Position numbers and translations under genes: made by a program
In this document: piece after piece, positions 24,796 to 33,390 of the stretch
How the letters are laid out: each line of letters starts with the position of its first letter
Numbering within the stretch: position 1 is the first letter of the stretch
Notes under the pieces: model-generated
Seen by the model: the letters and a program-made list of their open reading frames with translations, nothing else
Told to the model about the DNA's origin: nothing
The model's database searches: none
NCBI GenBank assembly: GCA_020628815.1
Contig: JAHDEN010000035.1
Coordinates: 1 to 44,278 of the forward strand
Direction of reading: 5' to 3'
DNA from: Chloroflexota bacterium
GTDB taxonomy: Bacteria > Chloroflexota > Anaerolineae > Promineifilales > Promineifilaceae
Length of the DNA stretch: 44,278 bases

Positions 24796-25365
24796 TTACT
24801 CTGCAGCTGCGTCGGTTTCTTCAGAGATTTCATCAGCAAATTCGTCCATTGCTTCTTCAATCACGTCTTCAGAACCTTCTCCCTCTACAGCTTCTTCATC
24901 TGTTTCTTCTTCGATCTCTTCTGCAAGTACGTTTACACGAACAGTTGCTGAAAATTCACCGTCGAGACGAACATTGGCGTTATGGGCACCAAGTGTGCGC
25001 AATGCTTTGCCTGGTACAGAGATTTTCTTACGAGGAATCTCAACACCGATCTCTTCTTGGATTTTCTCTGCAATTTGTTCGGTTGTAACAGAACCGTACA
25101 AACGGCCGCTTTCACCTGCTAGTGCATGAAATGTAATTGAACTTCCATTCAACCGTTCTACAAGAGCAGCATACTCTTGACGCAATTGTTCACGACGAGC
25201 TGCAGCTTGGTCCATCCACGCTTTTGCTTGTTTTAGGGTTCCAGGCGTTGCTGGTACAGCCAACCCTTGTGGCATAAGAAAATTACGGCCGTACCCGGCC
25301 GATACATCAAATATTTCCCCTGCATAACCAAGGGTATCTACATCTTTTTTCAACAGCACTTTCAT
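24796..25365 (-). CDS. rplI: 50S ribosomal protein L9 with acidic C-terminal tail
   Basis: Binds 23S rRNA near the L1 stalk and limits frameshifting. The N-terminal domain MKVLLKKDVDTLGYAGEIFDV ... GYGRNFLMPQGLA is diagnostic, followed by the long connecting helix and the C-terminal domain (GRLYGSVTTEQIAEKI). Canonical L9 is about 150 residues; here it continues to 189 with about 38 residues of mostly Glu, Asp and Ala (151-189). AGGAG precedes the ATG by 9 bases. It stands apart from rpsF, ssb and rpsR, which often accompany it. Identification is secure; the tail's role is unknown. Confidence 0.96.
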   Translation of the reverse strand: MKVLLKKDVDTLGYAGEIFDVSAGYGRNFLMPQGLAVPATPGTLKQAKAWMDQAAARREQLRQEYAALVERLNGSSITFHALAGESGRLYGSVTTEQIAEKIQEEIGVEIPRKKISVPGKALRTLGAHNANVRLDGEFSATVRVNVLAEEIEEETDEEAVEGEGSEDVIEEAMDEFADEISEETDAAAE

Positions 25366-25553
25366 AGCTGGTATTCTCCTGTCAGAATTCTACGAACGGC
25401 CGAAAATAGTACCAGACCGCATTTTAAATAGCAATAGATTTTACACAATCTGTTTTCAGCCAAAGGTCGGGCTAAATCATCTTGAAATAACCAGAATGAC
25501 ATAATATCAAGGTTTAAACGTATGCAGCCCCTCAAATAGAGCAGGTCTCAAGT

Positions 25554-27947
25554 TTATTGAAGCTTGAAACCAGAGTTGCCTAGGCTCAAGTTTGCCGGTG
25601 GCTCGATCTCTGGTAGAGAGATAACAAACTTATCGAATGAATCATCCATCCCTTCAATCAAGAAGAACGTTCCACCATGAATTTTCACAAACCCATTCAC
25701 GATTCTGTAGTGGCTACTAAAATCCATCGGATTAAATTCTATCCCTTCATTACTTTGCAAAACCTCTGCGAAGTTTTCTTTTTCCTTCGCGTCCATGTTT
25801 GCCCCATTGTGCCACACAGATATCGTTATGTTTTTAGTGATCCCACGGGTGACTTCTATCGCAACACGGCTGCCTCTGGCTTCAATACAAAGTGATGTGA
25901 CAATTCCAACCAATCGGATGAGTGCCTTTTGCATGTTTGTATGCTCAATTTGTGCCCCATACCCATTTGTAGCCAAAATCTTTGTCGCTTCAATTTGATT
26001 GTGATCGAAAGCGGCTTGGTGAGCCTTAAATGCGTCACTAACAAGATAGCTAAAATCAAAACAGTTATTAGCCCGGCTATCAAACGCTTTATTTGCCTCT
26101 CCCGTCTCAATTTCTGCCAGTGACATAAAATCTTCTACCAGTGAGCTGATCATCTCACTACCAGATTGAATATCACCCAAAGCTAAACGCAAATCATCGG
26201 CCGTCGTAATCGTTTCCTGCTTTTTGGCCAGCATGTTCGATTTTTCGCTAACAGAACCAAGCGGTGCCAAAAACTCAGGCTGAAGCATGTTCAAAATGTT
26301 TTGCTTGAACTTATCAAAATCTTTATCGGCCGCTCCCAAGTGCTCAAAATAGCGATCTAACTGAGCATAGACCAGCAGCATCAGCTCGTCCGCATCGTAG
26401 GGCTTCGTGATGTACTCCTCAGCACCGGCCCGGCGCCCAAGAAGAATATCTTCGGCCCGATTACGGCCGCTAACGATAATAAACGGGACATGCAACAATG
26501 AGTTTTGCTGACGAACCTTTTGAATCAATTCGAGCCCATCCATCACCGGCATAACCAAGTCAGAAATAATTAAGTCCGGCGTAAAGGATTTTAAGACCTC
26601 TAAGGCCTCTTCTCCATTATTTGCAGACCGATATTGAAGCATATAGTTCGGATGATCATCATGCATCAAAGCTTCTAATCCTTCGAGTAGAACTTCATCA
26701 TCCTCTACCAATAAGATATTCGCTATCCGCTTCTTCAGTAACGGGTTTACACTTTGATCACCTGCATCAGCTTCTGTATGGATAGGTAAGCTCAAGGTGG
26801 TTGTACATCCATCTTCATCAATGCTTTTTAAAGACAAACTTCCATGATGAATATCCGTAATGCCTTCAGCAATCGTTAAGCCTGCACCAGACCCCTGTTG
26901 TTCATAATGTTGCCGATTGTGTTGATAAAACAGTTCAAGAATTTTTTGAGATACTTCTTCGGGAAACCCGATCCCTGTATCGGTAATAACAAGTTCCAGA
27001 AATTTATTATCTTCTGTTATCTGTAAATCGACTGTCACCCGGCCGCTCTTTTTGAGCATTGCGGTATACGTTGTGAACTTAATCGCATTCTCGATCAGAT
27101 GTCTAAACAGAACTTTAATTTGTTCTTCAACACCCCAGACCACACACTCCTGATCAAGTGGAGAAAAAGCAACTTCAATATTATATTTTTCTAGTGTAGC
27201 CTCATCTGTTTGAATTGCAGATTCAATCAGCTCATTAAAATTGGTCACCCGGGAAGCCGACGTTTCGTAAACTTGTGCCAATTTCCCACCACGAACGTCC
27301 ATGACCATAATCAAATCTTCAACCAAATCTATGAGTCGCTCACAGCCGGACAAAATACCTTTTAGATACTCATCCATGTTTCGGCCGTCTTTTGAGGAAT
27401 CAATCGAATCAGCCAACATGTCATAATAAGCGGTTACATAAGTGAGCGGTGTACGAAACTCATGATTTAGGATTTGCAAAACCGTGCGTTTTAAAGAGCT
27501 AATGTCTTCCTGATTGGCCAGCTTTCTTTCAGACGCACGCTGTAGCTGGGTCATCGCCATATCGACTAGCACATTAATATCAAATGGTTTGGTTATGTAT
27601 AGCTCAGCTCCACTTGTTCGCCCTTTAAACACTTCCTCTTTTGACCCACGAGCAGATAGAAAAATGAAGGGAATCCTAACAAATTTCGGGATCTTCCTCA
27701 CTTCGGCCAGCAGCTGAAAGCCATTCATATGAGGCATCATAATGTCTGATATAAAAAGGTCTGGTGTAACTTCTGAAAGCAATTCGACAGCTTCTAATCC
27801 ATTAGAAACACTGTGAACAATCGTTCCATCTACGAAGTCTAGCAAATCATGGATACCGTCCCTCAAAGATGGGTCATCTTCCACGATAAGAATTGTATGT
27901 TGGTGCGGCTCGTTAGGTTCTGTTGATGTTTGTACAACTGATTCCAT
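25554..27947 (-). CDS. Hybrid histidine kinase REC-HK-REC-degenerate HK
   Basis: 797 residues from the ATG at 27947; an upstream TTG at 28052 is in frame. No membrane helix is seen. Order: receiver 1 (about 16-135, phospho-Asp68 in ISDIMMP), HisKA with His162 in LNHEFRTPL, HATPase with LIENAIKFTT, DTGIGFPEE and GSGAGLTIAEG, receiver 2 (about 410-530, Asp463 in ISDLVMP), then a second kinase-like unit. In that unit the H-box aligns as LQPEFLAPL: Pro557 replaces the His, and the G-boxes are lost. The protein thus looks like an internal duplication whose second kinase half has become catalytically dead. It has no sensor domain and must take phosphate or signal from partners. No output partner lies nearby. 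Confidence 0.9.
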   Translation of the reverse strand: MESVVQTSTEPNEPHQHTILIVEDDPSLRDGIHDLLDFVDGTIVHSVSNGLEAVELLSEVTPDLFISDIMMPHMNGFQLLAEVRKIPKFVRIPFIFLSARGSKEEVFKGRTSGAELYITKPFDINVLVDMAMTQLQRASERKLANQEDISSLKRTVLQILNHEFRTPLTYVTAYYDMLADSIDSSKDGRNMDEYLKGILSGCERLIDLVEDLIMVMDVRGGKLAQVYETSASRVTNFNELIESAIQTDEATLEKYNIEVAFSPLDQECVVWGVEEQIKVLFRHLIENAIKFTTYTAMLKKSGRVTVDLQITEDNKFLELVITDTGIGFPEEVSQKILELFYQHNRQHYEQQGSGAGLTIAEGITDIHHGSLSLKSIDEDGCTTTLSLPIHTEADAGDQSVNPLLKKRIANILLVEDDEVLLEGLEALMHDDHPNYMLQYRSANNGEEALEVLKSFTPDLIISDLVMPVMDGLELIQKVRQQNSLLHVPFIIVSGRNRAEDILLGRRAGAEEYITKPYDADELMLLVYAQLDRYFEHLGAADKDFDKFKQNILNMLQPEFLAPLGSVSEKSNMLAKKQETITTADDLRLALGDIQSGSEMISSLVEDFMSLAEIETGEANKAFDSRANNCFDFSYLVSDAFKAHQAAFDHNQIEATKILATNGYGAQIEHTNMQKALIRLVGIVTSLCIEARGSRVAIEVTRGITKNITISVWHNGANMDAKEKENFAEVLQSNEGIEFNPMDFSSHYRIVNGFVKIHGGTFFLIEGMDDSFDKFVISLPEIEPPANLSLGNSGFKLQ

Positions 27948-28150
27948 TATTATTTTCGTCAGTAATTCCCCTAGTTTGTCTAATGCAAGGGGATGAGGTT
28001 GATATGTGTAAGTTCTAGCTCTTTCCTGAAATCGTGTGTGTACCCGATTCAATTTTCAAAACTGCCCAATTGAATTGAACCATTATTTTAGACTCTTTTA
28101 GTACCATATCATAGAGCGAAGGGGTGTACTCTGGTACTCATTTATAGTAA

Positions 28151-28179
28151 AAAAGCCGATCTTTTTCAGACCGGCTTTT
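28151..28179 (-). terminator. Intrinsic terminator of LPDTG-protein gene
   Basis: Arms 28151-28162 and 28168-28179 (12 bp, one mismatch, loop TTTTC) are followed on the minus strand by TTTTTTACT. It lies 37 bases past the stop of the gene at 28216. Confidence 0.85.
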
Positions 28180-28215
28180 CATTGCAGTTATTTGATTGAT
28201 GTGGCTTTGACCAAC

Positions 28216-29013
28216 TTATGCTTGTCGGAGTCTCCGTGATCCGAAGAGAAGAACGAGTAGTCCGAAAGCTAAAGCTAGTGTTCCAGCGATTGAGAAACCG
28301 GTATCTGGTAGAGTTTCCGGCAGAGCCGTTTGATCGCCAGAGGTATCTGATCCATCCGTTCCGCCGTCAGCACTGGTATCACTATCTGTTCCACCGCCAG
28401 CTGGGGCAGATGACGTATCTTCGGTGCCTGAATCTGCACCAGCATCTGTACTGGTATCACTGTCTGATCCCGAATTACCTTCAGCACTTGTATCGCTATC
28501 CCCAGTTGATGAACCGGTATCACTCACATCATCACTTGGCTCTGCACCTTCTGTAGAGCCACCGCTGGCGGCCGCTGGCACAGGTGAATTGGTAGGAACT
28601 GGGGTTTCAGTTGGAGCAGGTGTATTCGTAGGCTGAATAGCTTGCTCAGTTGCCGCGGCATTGCGTGCATCAATAGTCTGTGTCACGAAAACGTTTTGGG
28701 TTGCTACAGCATCATTGGTTGCAAAAATTTCAGCAACTTGTACCGTCGCAGTCAACATCTCTGGAGAAACGTCTGGCTCTCCGCCCGGACCAAACCCCAT
28801 AAACTGTGTGAGCCCTAAGCACAAAAATGCACCAACGCCAACACCTAGCAAACCTAATAGAGAAATCAAAAACGGCCGGTTGGATCGACCTTCATCGTTA
28901 TTTTCAATGACAATTTCATCGAGCTCATCGATTTCATCATCAAAGATACTTTCGGTTTCATCTATATCAGATGGTTCTTCAGCAAAAAAGCTATCATCTA
29001 ATTCATCTGCCAT
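28216..29013 (-). CDS. Transmembrane low-complexity protein with LPDTG sorting signal
   Basis: 265 residues, no known family. Strongly acidic N-terminal segment (1-44), one hydrophobic helix (about 47-69), a mixed region (70-120), a Ser/Asp/Thr/Gly-rich stretch with SDTS-type repeats (about 120-230), and then LPDTG (235-239), a second hydrophobic stretch and the basic end GSRRLRQA. The C-terminus has the full sortase layout: motif, hydrophobic helix, positive tail. The acidic cytosolic front makes this a bitopic protein rather than a normal secreted substrate, so both ends may cross or join the envelope. AAGGG lies 8 bases before the ATG. No sortase gene is in the window. Confidence 0.8.
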   Translation of the reverse strand: MADELDDSFFAEEPSDIDETESIFDDEIDELDEIVIENNDEGRSNRPFLISLLGLLGVGVGAFLCLGLTQFMGFGPGGEPDVSPEMLTATVQVAEIFATNDAVATQNVFVTQTIDARNAAATEQAIQPTNTPAPTETPVPTNSPVPAAASGGSTEGAEPSDDVSDTGSSTGDSDTSAEGNSGSDSDTSTDAGADSGTEDTSSAPAGGGTDSDTSADGGTDGSDTSGDQTALPETLPDTGFSIAGTLALAFGLLVLLFGSRRLRQA

Positions 29014-29181
29014 GGTTTTTACCCTTGTGTCAAAACTATTTCTATTTTGGTTAGCAGCTTCTGTTTATTTAGAAGGCGCTCAAATAGCAATTCAGTACGA
29101 TTAAATGGTTGTATCGTTCTCGAACAGTTTCTTCTAGATTGTATGCTCAAACGTTAAGAGGATATCGTTGAAAAATACACC

Positions 29182-29268
29182 TTAGGAACGTAAATCTGAT
29201 GACTGTCATACCTATTTTTACGTTCCTAACGAACTGAATATTTATTGCGACAGCCGTTCAATATTCAG
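29182..29268. repeat. Two adjacent inverted repeats (13 bp and 9 bp arms), terminator-like
   Basis: Repeat 1: TTAGGAACGTAAA (29182-29194) with TTTACGTTCCTAA (29217-29229). Repeat 2: CTGAATATT (29234-29242) with AATATTCAG (29260-29268). They follow the stop of the gene at 29291. On the minus strand repeat 1 is followed by GGTGTATTTTTC, so it may terminate the MutL operon. The inner GATGACTGTCAT is itself nearly palindromic. Confidence 0.55.
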
Positions 29269-29290
29269 CCCTTATGGTATTATGTTCACT

Positions 29291-30367
29291 TTACATAATT
29301 ATGTCAAGATTGGCAAAAGGTACGAAAAACAACTCTCCAGAGTCTAATTCTACGTCTACGCCTTCAGCCTTTATACCGGACGGGGTTTGCATAGGCCATG
29401 AATGCAGCTTGACAATAGTCCCATTTCGGCCGCGTTTCTCTCCAGTAAGCAGGCGCACCGTTTGGCCAATTGCAGGGTCGGCCCGTTTTAAGCGTGAGGT
29501 ATGGTAAGTTATGCCATCTTCCGTTTCGGGCCGTTTATTAATAATGACTTCCGGTCGGCCGGTTAGACTATATTTACCATTAAATAGGGCCACATCTTTC
29601 CCTGAGTTTTCACTTAGCAGTTGAAACATTGCAGAATACATGCCGCCTGAACCCACCCCATCTGTCAAAATTAAGGGAAGCCCCCAATCGGCAGCTGCAT
29701 GATACAGTTCGGCCGAAGCGGTTCCAGCAATCACCCCGCGTGCACCAGCTTCTGCAAATAGCTCTAATAATTTCGGATCGTCAATTTGACCCAACACGAT
29801 AATCGAGCGATACAAATCCCCATCTAAAGTTGCTCTTGTCGCTTTTGTGTCTGATGCGTCTGATTGGATCAGCAGTCGGCCGGCCGATTCTAATCCATTT
29901 GACCACACACCCTGCAAGCGGGACCCTTGAACTTCTATTGCAACACCGGTATTGGGAATAACATCGACGACTCGGCCGCTGACAAGCGCTCTTAAATTAA
30001 CATCGTCAGGAGCCCGTGAAATGAAAATATTGCCTTCTACAATTTCAGCTATTGTCCCTTCAACCGTAGACGTGATGTGACGGGCGCGACCAAACAGCTT
30101 TTTTTGTTCTGCAAGCAAACTGCCTAACTTAACACTGTCACCCACTTCCACCGTCAAACATGAACTGATATCGGTTGAATTGAGACCGAGCGCCTCAGCA
30201 ACCGGCACAATTTCATATCCGGTTTCTTGCTTGGCCTGTGCCACAATTTGTACAGGAGAAAGTTCTTGGTTGTTGCTAACAGGGATGTGAACGGTCTGAT
30301 TCCCGTCAAACCTTCTGTAGATCAGAAATGATTTGTTTGATTCGATAATGGTGCTAGATACAAGCAT
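29291..30367 (-). CDS. Unknown protein with C-terminal KOW-like segment, partner of MutL-like ATPase
   Basis: 358 residues from the ATG at 30367, two bases after the upstream gene's stop; a GTG at 30394 would give 367. I recognise no named family. The middle (about 65-150) shows biotinyl/lipoyl-like strands (VEVGDSVKLGSLLAEQKKLFG, VEGTIAEIVEGNIFISR, ALVSGRVVDVIPNTGVAIEV). The next part resembles a Rossmann-type sub-domain (LLELFAEAGARGVIAGTAS). The C-terminus (about 305-358) has a KOW-like strand pair, RADPAIGQTVRLLTGEKRGRN. The near-zero spacing argues for joint function with the MutL-like protein. Location appears cytoplasmic. Confidence 0.75.
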   Translation of the reverse strand: MLVSSTIIESNKSFLIYRRFDGNQTVHIPVSNNQELSPVQIVAQAKQETGYEIVPVAEALGLNSTDISSCLTVEVGDSVKLGSLLAEQKKLFGRARHITSTVEGTIAEIVEGNIFISRAPDDVNLRALVSGRVVDVIPNTGVAIEVQGSRLQGVWSNGLESAGRLLIQSDASDTKATRATLDGDLYRSIIVLGQIDDPKLLELFAEAGARGVIAGTASAELYHAAADWGLPLILTDGVGSGGMYSAMFQLLSENSGKDVALFNGKYSLTGRPEVIINKRPETEDGITYHTSRLKRADPAIGQTVRLLTGEKRGRNGTIVKLHSWPMQTPSGIKAEGVDVELDSGELFFVPFANLDIIM

Positions 30368-30369
30368 AA

Positions 30370-32124
30370 TTATTTTGGATCGAGATGCTCCCACTCATCC
30401 ATGCAGTCGTCGGGCAAAACGGCCGGTCGGCCGCGGGCATCAATCCAAACACGAGCCTTAAGCCCTTCAATATCCTCTAGCTTTTTCGTGTTAGACAATC
30501 CAATCCGGCGATAATGGACCGTTGCATGTGCCAATTTGTTGGGTGGGATCCCAACTGAAACCAGTTCGCCTCTGGCAATATCTCGTTTAATTAGCGGCTC
30601 AGATGAATCATCATCAAACAAACTAATCGATACCGCATCTTTGCCTTTACGCCCCCTGCCGGAAACACCGACGAGCCATCCCAAATTTAAAAAGGCATCC
30701 GCCTCGATCACATCAACGGCCGCTTCCGGCTCTTGTTCTAAAAGCCCGCCTAACAGTGCCATCGCATTATGTGGATCGATAAATAGCTCGCACTCTCCTT
30801 GCAGTTGCAACGCATTGAGCAACATAAGTATGAGAGAGTCTTCTTCCCCAGTCATTTCAAGAATTTTGCCACGCACAAATAAACGATTCACTGTTAAGGG
30901 TGCATCTTCATCCAGACCCCAAGCTGCGCTAGCTTCTTTCACACCTTTGCTCAGCAACGCTTGAAGCAACGTCAGGTCAAGGTCCATCTCTTTTTTCTCT
31001 TGTGAAATAGAGTGGGGGAATATTGAACGATTAATAAAATGTGTATGCAGTGCGGCCGCCGCATTCTCAGGGTTGTCATACCCACTGAGCCATGGGCTCA
31101 ACATTTGTAAGTTAAGCGACTTAACCGTCTCGCTTAGATTACTGCCCAGCCCCAAATCTGTCCTAACGATTAGGTCGGTAAATTTCGGCTTGGCATAAAC
31201 CATCGTGAGCCCGTTCACATCTAAATCTAAAATCAGAATTGGGCCATTGACTAATGCGGCCTGAAAACGAGCAAAAATCGCTAAGCCTTCGTTGCGCGAA
31301 TAGGGGGTCTCGCCACTCCAACGCATAATCTCGGTTAAACCGGGAATCCGGGCTAAGTGATTGCGTCGCACAACTTCTTCGATCATTTTGCGCACCGGCT
31401 TAACCCGCTCGTGACGGGCATCTGGCCGCAGGTTCGGTGCAGTCTGTAGCTTGTCACCAATGTCCAGAGCGGCCGCAACATCTTCAGTCCAATGTCCTGA
31501 TGCCGCATAAATCACTTCGGGGCGATATGGTTCAGAAAACTGGCGCATACCTGCCCCAACCGCTTTAGCCGCCTGAACAATTCGATCTCGCATCCCGTTA
31601 CCACGCGCATCGCTACCCACAATCAGCACAAGGTCCGGCCGGTTATCAGCCATCCAAACGATGTTTTCGCTTAGGTTTCGGGTGTTCGCACCGGTAAGCA
31701 ACCTGTCGAGCGTACTTGAAAATCTTTGCAGCAAATGCACAGCACTCTCAACCGCAGGGTCGTCTACAGTTGGGGCCACAACCACCGTATTCATGACCTG
31801 TTCCATACTGATCGAAATCAGAAACTTATCAATGCCCCGGCCGGGTTGGCGCGTATGCATCACCAGATCTTTATCTTGATTTAGGATTTTTTGGTTGCCA
31901 AACCACTCCAATTTTTGGATGGCTTCAAGCACCCCATCAGCCGCATTATTATGTGGCGCTTTGTGGGTCGATTTAACCATAGCCCGGCTTATCAAACGAC
32001 AATAGCCAGCAACGTTTTTTATCAATAATGCGGTAGTTTGGCTTTCCCCGACATCAACCAGCAAGAATGTAGAGAGTTCTTGGGTTTGTTCTACATGATC
32101 TTCTGAATTTGCTTCTTTAATCAT
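30370..32124 (-). CDS. MutL/GlmL-family ATPase-like protein (glutamate mutase L type)
   Basis: 584 residues from the ATG at 32124, with GAGGG upstream. The N-terminus FLLVDVGESQTTALLI is an actin/Hsp70-type phosphate loop, as in the MutL (GlmL) family encoded between the glutamate mutase subunits of clostridia. The C-terminal DPHNAMALLGGLLEQEPEAA ... FLNLGWLVG also fits that family, where it is thought to serve as a chaperone or reactivase. Here there is no glmS or glmE nearby, and the canonical DxGTTxT is changed to DVGESQT. After about residue 480 an extra domain is present (GELVSVGIPPNKLAHATVHYRR). An orphan member with a different partner is inferred. The next gene starts two bases after its stop. 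Confidence 0.75.
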   Translation of the reverse strand: MIKEANSEDHVEQTQELSTFLLVDVGESQTTALLIKNVAGYCRLISRAMVKSTHKAPHNNAADGVLEAIQKLEWFGNQKILNQDKDLVMHTRQPGRGIDKFLISISMEQVMNTVVVAPTVDDPAVESAVHLLQRFSSTLDRLLTGANTRNLSENIVWMADNRPDLVLIVGSDARGNGMRDRIVQAAKAVGAGMRQFSEPYRPEVIYAASGHWTEDVAAALDIGDKLQTAPNLRPDARHERVKPVRKMIEEVVRRNHLARIPGLTEIMRWSGETPYSRNEGLAIFARFQAALVNGPILILDLDVNGLTMVYAKPKFTDLIVRTDLGLGSNLSETVKSLNLQMLSPWLSGYDNPENAAAALHTHFINRSIFPHSISQEKKEMDLDLTLLQALLSKGVKEASAAWGLDEDAPLTVNRLFVRGKILEMTGEEDSLILMLLNALQLQGECELFIDPHNAMALLGGLLEQEPEAAVDVIEADAFLNLGWLVGVSGRGRKGKDAVSISLFDDDSSEPLIKRDIARGELVSVGIPPNKLAHATVHYRRIGLSNTKKLEDIEGLKARVWIDARGRPAVLPDDCMDEWEHLDPK

Positions 32125-32356
32125 CAAAGCGACCCTCGGCCGAAGTTAGTGCGGCCTGTGTGCATGAACGGAAGAGGGCAGACGGTCAACGCGTTCATGC
32201 CTGCAAACGATACGATTTTTACAAATGACAGATCGTCGGCGATGGATGAAAAATCAATGTGCTACACAAATTTATAACCCGAGAGAGAGATAACGTGTGA
32301 GCATTTGGCTTGAGGGTTTTACCAAAATCTTGGCATTGATTCAACTTTTAAATACG

Positions 32357-32393
32357 AAAAAGGGTGATGCATGTTTCCTACATCACCCTTTTT
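32357..32393. terminator. Bidirectional terminator after RIO kinase gene
   Basis: A perfect 13-bp stem (AAAAAGGGTGATG 32357-32369 with CATCACCCTTTTT 32381-32393) has an 11-nt loop and T-runs on both strands. It lies 11 bases past the RIO kinase stop and separates that operon from the MutL-like operon. Confidence 0.85.
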
Positions 32394-32403
32394 AGATCAT
32401 TCG

Positions 32404-33390
32404 TCACAGTCGGCCGTTCAAAAAATCTCGCCACAGGCTGCTTGCAATATCGCTGGCGTCGGCCGAAACGCCGAACGAAGCAAAGTAATCAACAATCCGC
32501 TGAACGTCCCGCTGCAAAAATTCTTCTGCATTAGGATTAACCGTCGCATTAACCATTTGTGGGAAATCGATAATAGAGACATCGGCCTGCCAATATAAAA
32601 TATTGTAAGCAGACAGGTCGCCGTGCACATAATCTAGGCTTAGCATCAAATGCATGTTCTCAATGATTTTGTTGAACAACGGTTGAGCTTCCGCCGGATC
32701 AAGACGCACATCGTTCAACGTTGCGGCCGGAATCGTCTGGTCACCCAGAAATGCCATCAGAATCGCGTTGCCCGTGTGTGCCACAGGTTCCGGCACGTCA
32801 GCGCCTGCATCCCACAGCATCTTTTGCATCCGGTATTCATGCCCGATCCAATTTGAAAACTCTAAGCTTTGTCCAAATGTGCTTTTCTTTTTCATAGCAC
32901 GTTCAACACCAGAGTTTTTTCGAATCTTTTTACCTTCCCGATTATGGGTCAACCGGCCGATTTTGTATGCGGCATCGTTCCTAAGATGGCGAAACATTCG
33001 CGGCCGATACAGCTTAGCCGCTATCAGCTCATAATCACTGGCATCACCGCCCGCGCACGCATACACATTTGCCTCTTTGCCCACTTTGGCTTGGTACAAC
33101 ACATCATGAATGATTTTGTCGACCCAAAAGCCTTGTAGCGATCCGATCACCCATTTGCGTTCATGGTGCTTGGGGTCTAGCTTAGCCGCATAGGTTGGCA
33201 CAAAATCTTGAATCAGATCGTTGTCTTCAACCAAAGAAGCGATTTCTTCTTTGCGGCTGGGGCCATCTCCTTTTGTTCGATTAACTTGATTCACCATCCG
33301 GCCGTGTTGCCGATACAGCGCATCTTCCGCTAATTGATCATAGCGGTCGTCTAAATCAAAGTCGTCTAATGGTTCTGATCGGGTCATCAT
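32404..33390 (-). CDS. RIO-type serine/threonine protein kinase
   Basis: 328 residues. RIO fold with flexible P-loop KVGKEANVY (about 95), ATP Lys in IAAKLYRPRM, the RIO-specific insertion around KKSTFGQSLEFSNW, hinge ILMAFLGDQ, catalytic HGDLSAYNIL (about 258) and metal-binding IIDFPQMV. All catalytic residues seem present. RIO kinases act in small-subunit maturation in archaea and eukaryotes; bacterial members are less well understood. About 90 N-terminal residues are charged and helical. It overlaps the upstream GNAT gene by ATGA, and both are downstream of a leader-peptide attenuator. It ends in a terminator. Confidence 0.9.
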   Translation of the reverse strand: MMTRSEPLDDFDLDDRYDQLAEDALYRQHGRMVNQVNRTKGDGPSRKEEIASLVEDNDLIQDFVPTYAAKLDPKHHERKWVIGSLQGFWVDKIIHDVLYQAKVGKEANVYACAGGDASDYELIAAKLYRPRMFRHLRNDAAYKIGRLTHNREGKKIRKNSGVERAMKKKSTFGQSLEFSNWIGHEYRMQKMLWDAGADVPEPVAHTGNAILMAFLGDQTIPAATLNDVRLDPAEAQPLFNKIIENMHLMLSLDYVHGDLSAYNILYWQADVSIIDFPQMVNATVNPNAEEFLQRDVQRIVDYFASFGVSADASDIASSLWRDFLNGRL

